Source: Nothophoma quercina
Taxonomy: Eukaryota > Ascomycota > Dothideomycetes > Pleosporales > Didymellaceae
Assembly: GCA_021642125.1 (NCBI GenBank)
Contig: JAKIXB010000009.1
Coordinates: 124,001-188,000, forward strand
DNA length: 64,000 nucleotides
Direction: 5' to 3'
Part shown: piece after piece, positions 21,421-31,834 of the stretch
Position numbering within the stretch: position 1 is the stretch's first letter
Layout: each line of letters starts with the position of its first letter
Notes under the pieces: generated by a model
What the model saw: only the letters and a program-made list of their open reading frames with translations
What the model was told of the DNA's origin: nothing
Database searches by the model: none
Position numbers and translations under genes: made by a program

Positions 21421-22860
21421 ATGGCTACCTACATGTACACCTCTGCCACCGGCAAGAACTGGGCAGACGATGATGAGGACGACTTTGACTTCAGTCCCGA
21501 GGTCTACAAGGCCGCTGCTGAGTTCTCGGCTGCGCCAACATTCGAGGACCTTGACGCGCTGCAGTTCACTCGGACTGAGGAAGACATCCTTGAGATCCAC
21601 GAGCTCACCACGCCAGCGCCGCCAGAGCCCACTTTCGACCACAGATCGTTCGACTTCGATAACATGCGCACTCCTGTGGGCGTGGCCACTCAATGCTGGT
21701 ACTTTGGTAAAGATTGCCGCCCAGCCTATGTCGAGTTGACCAACAGCGAGGACCGCACCTTTCGCGACAATTACCACTCCAACTGGCTGGCGACCAAGCT
21801 TCGCGTGGGTGCCAACATGGAACACCCACTAATGATGAAGCCATCTCCTCTTCAGCAGTCAATGACCTGGGAAGAGGACTGTAAGGGCGCCTTCATCAAG
21901 TACGGCGGTTTGTTCATACCCGCAGTCTTACCTTCACCGTCACCACCATCGCCATCACCATCATCACCTGCGCTGTCATATGACGGCCTTTCCGAAGAGG
22001 AGAAATACGAGGCGTGCACGCCTCCTCGTACGCCGCCTACATTAAACATCGATTTTTGCAAGGACAAGGTCGAACTAAGCGCATCATTCCACAAACATGC
22101 TCGGTCTTTCACTGACGTTGACAAGTACGATCCGGTCACTGCTGCCATCGACAATCCCATCAATAACAAGAATCACTTTGAAGCTGATATGTCACGAACA
22201 TTTGCCGGCTTTAGCGGGATCTCAGACACCCTCAATGTTGACGACATTGTAGCCGAGGCCCTACGCGATATGCTGCACAGTGACAGTAACAAGCCCTCAC
22301 AGACAGATGACATATCAACTTCTGAGGAGCTTCGGGATCAACTATCAATTGCAGAGGCCACTTTCGAGGAAGACGAAATTCTCGACGTGGACATCGAGAT
22401 TCTTACCGAGCTCAATACCGAGGAGGTAACCACCACATCGACCAATGGGCAGCCTCGACTTAGCAGAGAGGTCGCTCACATCTACAACAAAGCACTTGAG
22501 CTCATCAACTTTGTCAAGAAGGCGGAAGCCACCAAGGAGCTCAACACAATCAACATTGGAGCCATCCAGACCTCCAAATCCAAGGTAGAATCTCAATCTG
22601 AGGACATGGTCGCCGACCACAACCAGCTCTACGACAATAGATTCATCCACACACAAGTGATCGATGGCTCCACAATACTCAGCAAGACCACTAGAGGCTC
22701 ACCTGACATCAAGTACGTCACCGACCCTACCAACACATCATTGGTGTGGAATACGGTCGCTGCGGGCTGGTTCGCTCTTGCCTCAGTCCCCTGGGGCTGT
22801 ATCACTGTTGCTGCCGCAGGCGCTTTGGTCGATGTTGCCGCGTTTGTAGCTCGTCGCTGA
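21421..22860 (+). CDS. Orphan protein, 479 residues, hydrophobic C-terminus
   Basis: Single exon starting at the ATG that opens with MATYMYTSATGKNWADDDED. I do not recognise the family. The N-terminal ~60 residues are acidic. A Cys/Trp-containing block (TQCWYFGKDCRPAYVELTNS, about 90-109) resembles a short folded motif. A Pro/Ser repeat (PSPSPPSPSPSSPA) lies at about 171-184, and low-complexity Glu/Asp/Thr segments follow. The last ~35 residues (WNTVAAGWFALASVPWGC, then ITVAAAGALVDVAAFVA) are hydrophobic and end in RR, consistent with a tail anchor. It follows the 802-residue orphan on the same strand. An uninterrupted 480-codon frame supports a real gene. Confidence 0.75.
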   Translation: MATYMYTSATGKNWADDDEDDFDFSPEVYKAAAEFSAAPTFEDLDALQFTRTEEDILEIHELTTPAPPEPTFDHRSFDFDNMRTPVGVATQCWYFGKDCRPAYVELTNSEDRTFRDNYHSNWLATKLRVGANMEHPLMMKPSPLQQSMTWEEDCKGAFIKYGGLFIPAVLPSPSPPSPSPSSPALSYDGLSEEEKYEACTPPRTPPTLNIDFCKDKVELSASFHKHARSFTDVDKYDPVTAAIDNPINNKNHFEADMSRTFAGFSGISDTLNVDDIVAEALRDMLHSDSNKPSQTDDISTSEELRDQLSIAEATFEEDEILDVDIEILTELNTEEVTTTSTNGQPRLSREVAHIYNKALELINFVKKAEATKELNTINIGAIQTSKSKVESQSEDMVADHNQLYDNRFIHTQVIDGSTILSKTTRGSPDIKYVTDPTNTSLVWNTVAAGWFALASVPWGCITVAAAGALVDVAAFVARR

Positions 22861-23186
22861 CCTTCCTGGCACTGCATGCCATCGCTTCCTCACTTTCTTC
22901 TAAGGACCGAACAGGTCATGCCTGCACCGCAGAAGTATTGATTTTGTCATTTTCCAGAACAACCGGCGATTTATCATTCGTTTGTTCAACATCGACGACA
23001 TCACCAGCATGAGAAAGGTGTTCTATACCCATCACATTGATAGCATTACAGCGGCGTTCCTTGACACTTCCACTTCTCGTTTCGGCAGCAGTTTCTCGCA
23101 ATTCAACCACTCATCTGCTCCCACATCATCTCAATCTTGAGTGGACAAGAAGTCCCTCGTCATGGTCACTGGAGTACAGCGGACTT
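22861..23186. other. Intergenic, no feature recognised
   Basis: 326 bp. A long open frame reads in from 23037, but without an ATG before 23187. Confidence 0.4.
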
Positions 23187-23513
23187 ATGTCTATGAAGAA
23201 CTTGAGCCCCAGCAGCCTGTCAGGTGCAGCTGCCTTCCACTATGACAACCCAGGTGGCCATCGCTATGTGACTGCCAGCGAGGACCCTGACCCTCGGGCG
23301 GCCAAGGAGGCCATGAACGCCACCCTCGCCAAGCTCAAGACCGAGTCCAAGGCTAAGAAGCCCGCCACTGTCAGGAAGGGAACTCCGCTTGAGAACGTTG
23401 TCAACGCCAAGGACATGACTTCACCTACGCCAGCCAAGAAAAAAGCAGCGCCAAGCGCAGGTCTTCCAGCTCTGTCAAACCCCCCCAGTCAGCGGCACTT
23501 GCTCGAGGCTTAG
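23187..23513 (+). CDS. Small basic hypothetical protein, 108 residues
   Basis: First in-frame ATG is at 23187, with a second at 23193. I do not recognise the family. The middle (FHYDNPGGHRYVTASEDPD, then RAAKEAMNATLAKLKTESK) looks like a short folded element followed by a Lys/Ala/Pro-rich basic tail (KAKKPATVRKGTP, PAKKKAAPSAG). The compositional pattern resembles small nuclear or nucleic-acid-binding proteins. The reading frame is open upstream of the ATG, so an unrecognised upstream exon is possible. Same strand as the preceding orphan. Evidence is composition and open frame only. Confidence 0.45.
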   Translation: MSMKNLSPSSLSGAAAFHYDNPGGHRYVTASEDPDPRAAKEAMNATLAKLKTESKAKKPATVRKGTPLENVVNAKDMTSPTPAKKKAAPSAGLPALSNPPSQRHLLEA

Positions 23514-24451
23514 GAAGAAGCGCTGGGTTTGGCTGGTGCCGCCCTTTCTGCGCTGCGCAGTGCTTCGTCGACGAGTCCGGCACGATAGGCCCTGGTGATT
23601 GGGTCGAGTCACTTTGCTCCCCACGATTAAGTCACGTTCCGCCAGACTGTACGAACGGCATGTGAATAGAAACTGGTCACTATTTTCAAAGAGTCTAAAG
23701 TCGCGTTCTCGTGCACCTTTCTGTCCATGCGATAGCTCGCCTTCGGGTTCGAGAACGCTCACAGAGACAGATGACCGCACTGACAGACACTATCACACTC
23801 CTTACCTGCAGCTTTCGACTTGCCTCGCGAATGTGATCTCGCCTTTGGGCTCGAGAATACGTTCTGTGATTTGAGTCGATCACACAGGTGGAGGGCGTTG
23901 TAGCAACACAAAGACTGCACACAGGAAGGCATTTCGCATGGTTAAGGGAGTAATGCAGGGTGAAATCGGGAGTTATTTGTCATTCATAGAATTAACCAGG
24001 CTGATTCCATATAGCACATATGCAAGCAACTTCACTAATGTCTTTGACTTGTTGGCCGCGGATATGTATTCTGACCCTGGAGGCATTCAATAACTTCTAT
24101 CAAATAAATCGTTTGATTGCACATCCAGGGTCCTTACATGTCATGTCATGGTTATGGTTGGTAGCGAGCTTTCGAACCAAGTATACTTTATGGTAACACA
24201 TCTAACGGGACAGCCTTGGGCGTGAAAAATCTGCTCAATAACCATTGTGACCATGGATGCAACAATTCGAGTATTGCTCGTGAGTCCTTAGGGGGAAATA
24301 AAAGCGCTTCAACTGCCTTTCAAATCTCACCACATACATCTCACACTCCAAAGCCGTTCACACTCAAACATTACCACACTTTCGCCTTCAAAGCATACCA
24401 AACCTCACACCCAACATTCAAATCCCGGAAAGACATCACATAATCATCAAA
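23514..24451. other. Intergenic with an imperfect 23-bp repeat
   Basis: 938 bp without a supported gene. Two imperfect direct copies of a CTCGCCTTCGGGTTCGAGAA-like element lie at about 23735-23757 and 23837-23859. The last ~130 bp (24320-24451) is CA-rich with no ATG in frame, like an mRNA leader for the microprotein gene that follows. Confidence 0.4.
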
Positions 24452-24568
24452 ATGCCTCACCACCGCTCCCGCCGTAGCCGTCGTGGTCCTCCCAAGCGCA
24501 ACCAGCGACCGATTGTGCTCCTCTTCAACGCCGTCGTCTGCGCAGTTGTGGGGTGCATTTTCCATTAA
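24452..24568 (+). CDS. Candidate 38-residue Arg-rich single-span microprotein
   Basis: ATG at 24452 and TAA at 24566-24568. The N-terminal half is strongly basic (MPHHRSRRSRRGPPKRNQR). The C-terminal half is a hydrophobic stretch (PIVLLFNAVVCAVVGCIF), long enough for one membrane span, ending in His-stop. Two things suggest a true gene: a CA-rich, ATG-poor leader of about 130 bp in the style of this genome's expressed genes, and a well-formed intron just after the stop (24611-24660, donor GTATGT, branch TGCTAAT, acceptor TATAG). Positive-inside topology would leave the Arg-rich end cytosolic. No family recognised. An intron in the 3' UTR could make the transcript a decay substrate. Confidence 0.45.
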   Translation: MPHHRSRRSRRGPPKRNQRPIVLLFNAVVCAVVGCIFH

Positions 24569-24739
24569 ATGAGCATCACACCTACAGAAGTTCGAAACCA
24601 AGACTGTTCGGTATGTAAACGTTATTCACCTCGCTCATGTATCTTGCTAATCTGTTATAGACGACTCCTTTCATATCGTAACGTTTCAGTTAATTATGTT
24701 GATACCCCAATGAAATGCGGCTAAAGCTTGTTGTACCTC

Positions 24740-26640
24740 TTACAGCAGAGCCACGTTAGTGTATATTTGTCTCATGGTGTTGCGCATTTTGATGTTGTGA
24801 CTACCTCCAGCTTCTCCAGAGAGTTCTGGGCCTCCATTCCTGAACCCATCTTTCTCGAATATTACACTCTGAAGAACGACTCGAAGAAGGGTTTTCAACT
24901 CGCTTCCGCCAGAATCTTGCCCTGTAGTACTTCTGGCGCGAAAGTAGTATAGGTACAATGTAGTTATTTCATCCCAGCTCATGCATTGCTTATAAAAGGG
25001 CTCTTTGAACAAGGCTTTATTGACAGAATAGAAGTCGACCACACGCTGCATCTTCACGCTGCCTGTCGCATTGTTGTGATAGAACTGAGCACGACCTCGA
25101 TCGCCTTCTGCAACCAGGAACGCACAAAGGGTAATGGGCCCTCGGCGACCCGCTCCTGGAATCTGACTCAACCCCAGTCTCTCACTTCCGGCATCTTGGA
25201 TCTTGTCGTCTGTTTGGTTTCATTCTCCAAAGCGATGTTTGAGGTTACCTGTATTTTATAGACACATCCCATCATTGTTTTCAAAATCTACACCAGTGCA
25301 GCCTGTCTTCTCTTAAGGACTGCGATGCTGTCTCAAGAATCCGGGTCTTCGTAGGGGTTATGTGCACTTGCCACTTTTGATTGGACATTCTGCAAAGCCG
25401 TGCTCTCACCTTTCTCCTATGTTCGATTCCCTTCGAAGTGTTCCCAGTCTACACGTTTGATTATGCAATTAGAAAGGCCTCCTCCAGTGTTTTCGGCAGT
25501 TTCCCTTCGCCTTTTCTGGGATAATGCTGCGAGACATGCAGCGTGCTCTCCCTTCCACAGCTGCTGTATTGAAGCAGCTTGTGTCCATCTCTCATGCTCA
25601 ACGCTCTCATGAGTTGACGAATAATCCACGTTTTCCGCCCTCCTGTTGGATTCTCGAGACATGACAATGTTAGTGTCTGTAAAGCAATCGCTCTCTGGCT
25701 GGTCCCGCCTGACGATTCCATCCGCTGAGACATTGTCCAACAAGCTCAGCCCTGCACTCCGCACTGCGGTATTGTTGTCCGCGTGTATAATGCCTATGTC
25801 CAACTCTGAAGATATGACAGAGTCAGAACGGCAATTGAGCTGGACGTTAATAGCAACATCGATGGGTACGCTTGCGTTGGTCGTTGTGGCAGACGCTCAA
25901 GAAGAAATGGATGAATGAGCAGCGTCCAGGGTGTCTATTTGCAGCGCAGGCTGGGCTCTTTCAGCCTGAAAAGGCTAGACTGGCGAGCCATTTTGTCAAA
26001 TGTTAGTCTGACCGACATGTTTCGAGCTTGGTTTCTCCGATATGCGCCCACGAGTCTTGATGTGGTCCATGAGCTCTTATAGTTCTTCAATTTTGCCCAC
26101 CTTAGCTGCTATCTTCTCAATTGCAATGGGTTCATCAGGTTCGTCTATGGCCCTTTACAGGCGCGCAAATGTGGCACAATCACCTCCAGTGACATCGACG
26201 AAGTGAGAACACATGTAACGCCATTGCACTAGAGTTTCGAGATGCCGCTTTGCGTGCTCATCATCCAGAATAGCCTTTCCGTATGCCTTCTGAAGTGTTC
26301 CGCCGCTCCTCAAGCGAGTTTGTAGATCGCTCATTCAAAGTCGCTGCTTTGTGGTTTGATTGTTGTACGTGATTTTCTACGGGCGAACCCTGGCTAAGCT
26401 AGCTGTGACCAAGTCGCTTGATTCGCTGTTAAGAGGGCCGATAACCAGTCGCTGGCCGTAACAATGTTCGTCTCCGTCGATCCAATTTGTCCAGCAAGGT
26501 CCCCGAATTGTAGGGCCAAAGACTTGTCTTGTCCATAGTATAAGCAAAGACAGAACTTTCCGTTCTGCCCGTTGAACTTCGTCTTGCTGGGTGACTACTG
26601 TTCTTCTGTAAGCAAGTCTGGCATAGCTCGTGATCAGCAC
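24740..26640 (-). pseudogene. Candidate decayed coding sequence with ten in-frame stops
   Basis: On the minus strand one frame runs from 26640 to about 25260 with long open runs (88, 59 and 159 codons) broken by stops at 26377, 26335, 26155, 26077, 25996, 25975, 25897, 25417, 25333 and 25288 (leftmost base of each). Each stop is one transition from Gln, Arg or Trp (CAA, CAG, CGA, TGG). This is what C-to-T decay, such as repeat-induced point mutation, would leave. A possible intron or indel near 25200-25250 leads to a 143-codon open frame ending at 24740 with coherent composition (AFLVAEGDRGRAQFYHNN, FKEPFYKQCMSWDEITTLY). No family recognised. About twice as many stops would be expected in random sequence of this length, so the excess of open runs is moderate and the call tentative. 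Confidence 0.35.
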
Positions 26641-27481
26641 GCGGTTTCTCTACAGACGCGAGCAGACCTAGAAAGACGCGCTTGAGAAGAGACGAATTCT
26701 TTGCAGACAGCGTCAGACGAGTTGACGGCCACCATAGTTTGGTGAGAGCATTGCGCCGTGCACACGACGTGCTTCCACAAACAAGAACAGAACAGTGGAT
26801 GTACAAACTAATATTTCCTCAAGGCAGGAACGTGTGCAGCATCGCGCTAGTGCTGGGGATGAGGTTGAATTGGTGGCTGGTGGATCTTGGCATATTCTGT
26901 CAAAGATCAGCCCTTTTTGTCAATGGTTGTTTGTCAAGCCACATAACACTCGAGTCACCCCACAGTCGAGTTTCCTGGGCTCTCAGCGTAGCATAGCAGA
27001 GCTTGCGAGCAGACTGAGAGCCTGGATCTCTTACGGTCTTCGCGATCTTCTGCAGTCATTGCGAGCTTACATTGCGGCCGATGTGGATCCTTCATGCATG
27101 CTTCGGTACCGCTACCGGATGGCTCGCTCCGCTGGCGATTAAGGTGCGTCGCCAAGCATGAGAGGCACGACTCACGCGATAGTGGTGCACGACGCTGGAC
27201 AGATGAACATATCGAACAGTCGTTTGCGACAGCTCTGCTGTTGTGATGCCTTGCCTTGACTTAGTGCGTCCGCCGCGCGTCCGTTCGACTGCGGGTACGA
27301 GCAAACGCCCCACCAGGAATGCCGTCTATTCGTGGGTTAGGGGCTCGGACGCGTCGGCACTATCCCTGAGCGCTCCTGACGGCTGCTCGACGTCCTAAAT
27401 CCACGCAACAGCTCAATTGACCTCAGACACTCGTTTCTTTGTCGCTCGCAAGCAGATGAGACACATACAATACTAGCGACA
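26641..27481. other. Intergenic, no feature recognised
   Basis: 840 bp. Short open frames on both strands have no support. The final ~150 bp is the likely promoter and leader of the glycosyltransferase. Confidence 0.5.
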
Positions 27482-28915
27482 ATGCTCGCCAACAAACAAC
27501 ATCTTATGCCGCGCCCGGCACGCCTGCTTATCTTCCTTGTACTCGTGTACGCTTTCTGCTGGATCAAGGGCTGGCCAGCATACTACGACGAGGAGGAGCT
27601 GCCTCCCAGCCAGCGACCAAAGTCGACAACAGCTCTGGGTGAATTTCGCGTCGGTGCCGATCACCTCGCCGTCACCGTCATAACTACTGCGACCGATGCG
27701 TTCACGAAGCTTGCGCCAGCACTGCTATATCTCGACGGGGCCTACCACAAGGAGCTTCTGCTGATGGGAGACTTGATGATGGACATCGGTCCTTTCCCAG
27801 TCTTTGACGTTCTCGCAAAGTACCCTTGGAAGTACGTGGAGGGGACTGATGAGCTGGACAGGTATAAGCGGCAGCTGGATTTCGTGAGGAGGGGCGTGCC
27901 GTTGAGCAAGCTGCCAGAGAAAGATCCAAAGAAGGAGCAGGACATCCTGAGAACATTGGCGAAGTACAAGACCTTTAGAGCAATGGAGAGCACATGGGAG
28001 TACAGGCCGAACCGAGACTGGTATGTCTTCACCGACGAAGAGACATACATTGACCGAGGGAACCTACTAGACTGGCTCAGCCAGTATGACCCGAAAACGA
28101 AACATTTCTTCGGCAACCTCCCGATCGCCGATGTTCCGGATGCTTTTGCGGCAGGCGGCACCTCATTCGTAGTTTCTGGCCAGACCATGCGACTCTTGTT
28201 CGAGGACCGGAAGACTATGATGCAGAATTGGAAAAACTGGGATCCTAGGATTCCAGATTATCCTTCGGCAATCCATCTAGTCGAGAGCTTCCTCAAAACC
28301 GAGTTGAGTCTTGAGATGAAGAGCTTTTGGCCCGGCGTATCTGGTTTCAACCCAGCAACAATCTCATTTTCGCCAGGTCTTTGGTGCGAGCCAGTCCTTA
28401 TGATGCACCACGTCTCCGCCGACGTTGGCAGCCATCTGTTCAAGTTTGAGAAACGACGAGCAGAAGACCACAAAATTGACAACGCGCTACGATATGCTGA
28501 TCTCTGGTACCAATTCTTGGGGCCTGAGGATCTCAATGGAACCCGCAATGACTGGGACAACCTGTCTTCAGAGTCTACGAATAACAGATGGAACATTCTG
28601 TTCGAGAAGGAGGGCAAGCCGGACGAGAATCGTGCCATGAGAGGGGAAGACTCATGGGAGGCGTGTAAACAGTCGTGTGACAGCAACAAGTACTGCTTAC
28701 AATGGTCGTACTCATCGGTCGCGGCGCCCAATTGGAACGAGAATGGCTTTACGAAATGCCATTTGAGCAGCAGTATGCGCTTGGGTGCACACGCAGAGCC
28801 AGAAGAGGTTGAAGTCAACGGCGAGCACAAGTCGCGAACCTGGATGAGCGGATGGAGGAAAGATCACTTCAAGCGTTGGGCGAACCAACAGCGGTGCAAG
28901 ATCCAGCAACACTGA
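27482..28915 (+). CDS. GT31/DUF604-like type II membrane glycosyltransferase
   Basis: Single exon, 477 residues. A short cytosolic tail with Lys/Arg is followed by a signal-anchor at about 14-29 (ARLLIFLVLVYAFCWI). The lumenal domain has the pattern of fungal GT31/DUF604 proteins related to core-1 beta-1,3-galactosyltransferases: YRPNRDWYVFTDEETYID (the acidic DEE in place of a DxD metal site), FGNLPIADVPDAFAAGGTSF and the VSADVGSHLFKFE region. A PAN/apple-like Cys-rich C-terminus follows (SWEACKQSCDSNKYCLQWSY), which may bind glycans. Such enzymes work in the Golgi on cell-wall or secreted glycans. Acceptor and donor are unknown. Met9 is an alternative start. Confidence 0.82.
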   Translation: MLANKQHLMPRPARLLIFLVLVYAFCWIKGWPAYYDEEELPPSQRPKSTTALGEFRVGADHLAVTVITTATDAFTKLAPALLYLDGAYHKELLLMGDLMMDIGPFPVFDVLAKYPWKYVEGTDELDRYKRQLDFVRRGVPLSKLPEKDPKKEQDILRTLAKYKTFRAMESTWEYRPNRDWYVFTDEETYIDRGNLLDWLSQYDPKTKHFFGNLPIADVPDAFAAGGTSFVVSGQTMRLLFEDRKTMMQNWKNWDPRIPDYPSAIHLVESFLKTELSLEMKSFWPGVSGFNPATISFSPGLWCEPVLMMHHVSADVGSHLFKFEKRRAEDHKIDNALRYADLWYQFLGPEDLNGTRNDWDNLSSESTNNRWNILFEKEGKPDENRAMRGEDSWEACKQSCDSNKYCLQWSYSSVAAPNWNENGFTKCHLSSSMRLGAHAEPEEVEVNGEHKSRTWMSGWRKDHFKRWANQQRCKIQQH

Positions 28916-29577
28916 ACGGCGACAGAACAACTTATCTTGCCAGTCTAGCAGTGCTTACTACACTGTGATCTGCGGTCGTTGGCCGAGGCAGCCAATCCGT
29001 GGCGATCACGCATATTGGCCTTCACAACAATCTGCACGACCGATGGGCATTGATCAAAAACGTATGCGTGTCGCAGCTCGTCAAGAAGGCAGGAGCTGGC
29101 GCCTGTGAATGGTGCACAGATACTTGCCTCTACGTTGCGTACAGTCTGGTGACATCAGCGATAAGCTCGAACGTCTGGTGCTACTATACTCGAACTCGGT
29201 GTTTGCCTTAGCAGGCTGCGCAGCCCTTAAGACATCGGGGTCGTTGAGACGGCGAGGTGTGATGGCGTGGAGAAGGTGAGGTGGCAGCTGCAACGTGCTC
29301 CCTCAAGCCTTCCTGCTTTGGCAATGACAAAAAAATACATGGCGCCAACCCCGATACCACAGCCATCAAGTAACCACCTCCACCAAAGCCCGTTTGCCAT
29401 GGCTGGCGCCTGAGCCGTTCTCAGATGCTGGGATTGTTCGTCTTGTGGCCTATTTCGAGATCGCTCGAGGCACGGTGAAGTGAAAGATAATCACATGACC
29501 TGTTCTCTCCATCAGCCGCTTCCAGCGCAAAAACTTTATAGCAATAGAACAAGTCTCTGCAGCAGATCAACTCACAT
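28916..29577. other. Intergenic, no feature recognised
   Basis: 662 bp between co-directional genes. A TATA-like ACTTTATAGC lies at about 29533-29542, roughly 40 bp before the next ATG. Nothing else seen. Confidence 0.5.
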
Positions 29578-30241
29578 ATGTACAGCATCATCTTCACCGC
29601 ACACCCATTCAACATGCAGAGCACTATGTACCCTCCACGTAACGTCCAGCAGACCTCAGCCTTGTCACAACGCAATTCGCTGCCTGAGCGCCCGAAGCTG
29701 CAGCCTCAGTTGAAAGGCACATTCTCCACTACCGTCTACCGTCGTCCTCGTTCGCAGTACTCTATCAGTTCGACGCCGCCAACGTCGAGCCCTCCTGCAC
29801 AGCCCATGATCACCAAAGCTTTGCGGCCACAGGTGGTCACTCATGAGCCGGCGCAATATACCTTGGACGATGGACCGCGCGATACACCTGGAACAGCTGC
29901 GTATTACAAGACCTGGGCTTTCCGCCAGAAAGTCAGCACGAGCGCTGCGCAGGTACCTGGGCAGGAGGGCGAGGACGGTATGGAGATTGATGATAGCGAT
30001 GATGAGGACTATGAGAGGAAGCCTAGGCAGAAGGACGATGTGAGATCGCGCATCATGGTCTTCAGCCGGACGAATGTGCGCCGAGCGAACGCTCAGCGTA
30101 AAGTGTATGAGCGGATGCAGAGGTCAAATCGCAGATTGTTAGTCACACTCAGGTCCCGTTACAGTCACGCATAAGCTAACCACGTTCAGGAAGTTCTTGA
30201 GAAAGGTGGAAGGCGCAGAACGTTTCTTTGAGTGGGATTGA
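29578..30241 (+). CDS. Hypothetical basic/acidic protein, 203 residues
   Basis: Exons 29578-30137 and 30190-30241; the 52-nt intron (donor GTTAGT, branch GCTAAC, acceptor TTCAG) keeps the frame into a short final exon ending VEGAERFFEWD. I do not recognise the family. The first ~75 residues are Ser/Pro/Gln-rich. A central block TPGTAAYYKTWAFRQKVS is followed by an acidic run (GMEIDDSDDEDYERKPRQK) and then a basic, coiled segment with MVFSRTNVRRANAQRKVYER. The mix suggests a nuclear protein. Two further in-frame ATGs (29614 and 29626) may be the real start. Good splicing signals support a real gene. Confidence 0.6.
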
Positions 30242-30652
30242 GGTATCTGGATAGGCTCTGTGTGCGTGGCTGCCAGACGAACAGGCTTGGCGATGCAGAT
30301 TTCGGGCAGGTGCAAACGGTGAGCGGCCTGCTCTACGAGGCTATCAGATAAAGAGGATTACAAGCTGTATTACCTGAAGTTTGTACTGTTCCTCATTCAG
30401 CGCTGTGCGTTTGTTGTCCTGCAGGTACCCGTAGGTTCTCCAAAGAGCGCAAAGGCGTCACCTCCCCTTCACCTTTGTAGCGGACTGCCTATTAGCCTGC
30501 AGAGTCTGGCGAAGTGAAAGACGTTCGATAATTTGTCTCCAGGCTCGGTCTTACTATCTCTTCCCACGGTTGTACGCGCAAAACACTTATCAGTCTGATA
30601 AGCACGCTATAGGCACCTTTGTTGAACAACAACAGACTCTACAACGGCAGCC
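30242..30652. other. Intergenic, no feature recognised
   Basis: 411 bp, likely promoter of the next gene. No repeat or other frame with support. Confidence 0.5.
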
Positions 30653-31381
30653 ATGGGTGTCCCTCATCAAAATCCAGACCCTCCTTCTCCAGGGCCGTTG
30701 TCAATCAGTTACGAGAACATCAAGGGCCTAACCTGGGATGACTATCACCCCGAGGTCAGGGCCGAAAAGTCTACACAGCCTCCCCAACACCATCTCAAGC
30801 CCTCCGAGCCGCACTGGAAGCACGTTGCGGAACGAATCGAAGACCTCCGCGCTCGCTTCATCATTTATAATCCACCACTCGGTAACCCAAGGTGCAGCAA
30901 CCTCGATCGTTCGGCAGTACTCGCTGTGTACCAAGAAGCCCTGGTAAGACTGGAGCATGTATCCGAGATAGATGCGCGCAAGATCAACCTCGAAGTCGTC
31001 AGCAAGGTGTCTACCATCCTGGACCTCCGGATTGCAGAACCCAACGAACCAGTCTTCAGCACAAAGGACACGTTCCTTAGCCCACTAGAACCACACTACG
31101 CGCACCCACGACTGGAGTACTATGATCGAGAGCAAAATCAAAGAGACGACAGCTACTATCGTGCTGGTATAGTGCGACTGACAGAGTGGAGGAGGGAAGG
31201 CTGGCCGAAGAACTACCCAGCAAAGGCTGTGGAGCGAGAGAGGGGTGAGATTGCAAAGAAGAGGAGAGCAAGCAAGGTGACGCTAAGACAGGCTGCGGTC
31301 GAGGCGTTGTTGGCGCATCCCATGGAGTTGATAGCTTGGGGCGAGGAGGTGAATGCTGATCCCGACAGGCCGTGGAGGTAA
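30653..31381 (+). CDS. Hypothetical protein, 242 residues
   Basis: Single exon from an ATG in good context (GCCATGG). I do not recognise the family. The protein is soluble and charged, with a Pro-rich start (NPDPPSPGPLS), a predicted helical middle (VAERIEDLRARF, VYQEALVRLEHVSEIDARKI) and a basic region (RERGEIAKKRRASK) followed by TLRQAAVEALLAHPMEL. No signal peptide or membrane span. Same strand as the preceding hypothetical gene, 410 bp downstream. Support is the 242-codon open frame, the start context and the balanced composition. Confidence 0.6.
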   Translation: MGVPHQNPDPPSPGPLSISYENIKGLTWDDYHPEVRAEKSTQPPQHHLKPSEPHWKHVAERIEDLRARFIIYNPPLGNPRCSNLDRSAVLAVYQEALVRLEHVSEIDARKINLEVVSKVSTILDLRIAEPNEPVFSTKDTFLSPLEPHYAHPRLEYYDREQNQRDDSYYRAGIVRLTEWRREGWPKNYPAKAVERERGEIAKKRRASKVTLRQAAVEALLAHPMELIAWGEEVNADPDRPWR

Positions 31382-31834
31382 TTCACTGTCATTTGCAATC
31401 TGCAACATTTCCTGACCACATAGGCAACGAAGGACATAAGGTGCTTCAGGTATCGAAGGTCATTTATAAGCATGCACAAGCAAGAAAGCAGTTTGCCGAT
31501 CAATCCCAGCTCAGACTGTACCTAGACATGGTTCAAGCGGACCTTCGCTACTTTGGCTCCTTGAACTCTTACTGGTTGAGGTTGAAGTGCCTCACACGTG
31601 CGATCTAGGCCATCAGACGGTACAAGTAGAATCTTCGGCCGAGTAATTAAATCCTATTCCACATCTTGTTAATTCATAGTTTTGATTGCGCGAACAAATC
31701 CCTTCTTGATTGTATACTGTGTTCGATATGTACGACGTTCCAAATTATACCTCAGAGTTCTATTCACTACGAACACGATCCTCGTTATCGAACCCGTCTA
31801 AGCTGCCCATGTATGGAGGGTCCAGCATAATGTA
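31382..31834. other. Intergenic, convergent gene ends
   Basis: 453 bp between the 3' ends of two convergent genes. No feature seen. Confidence 0.5.
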
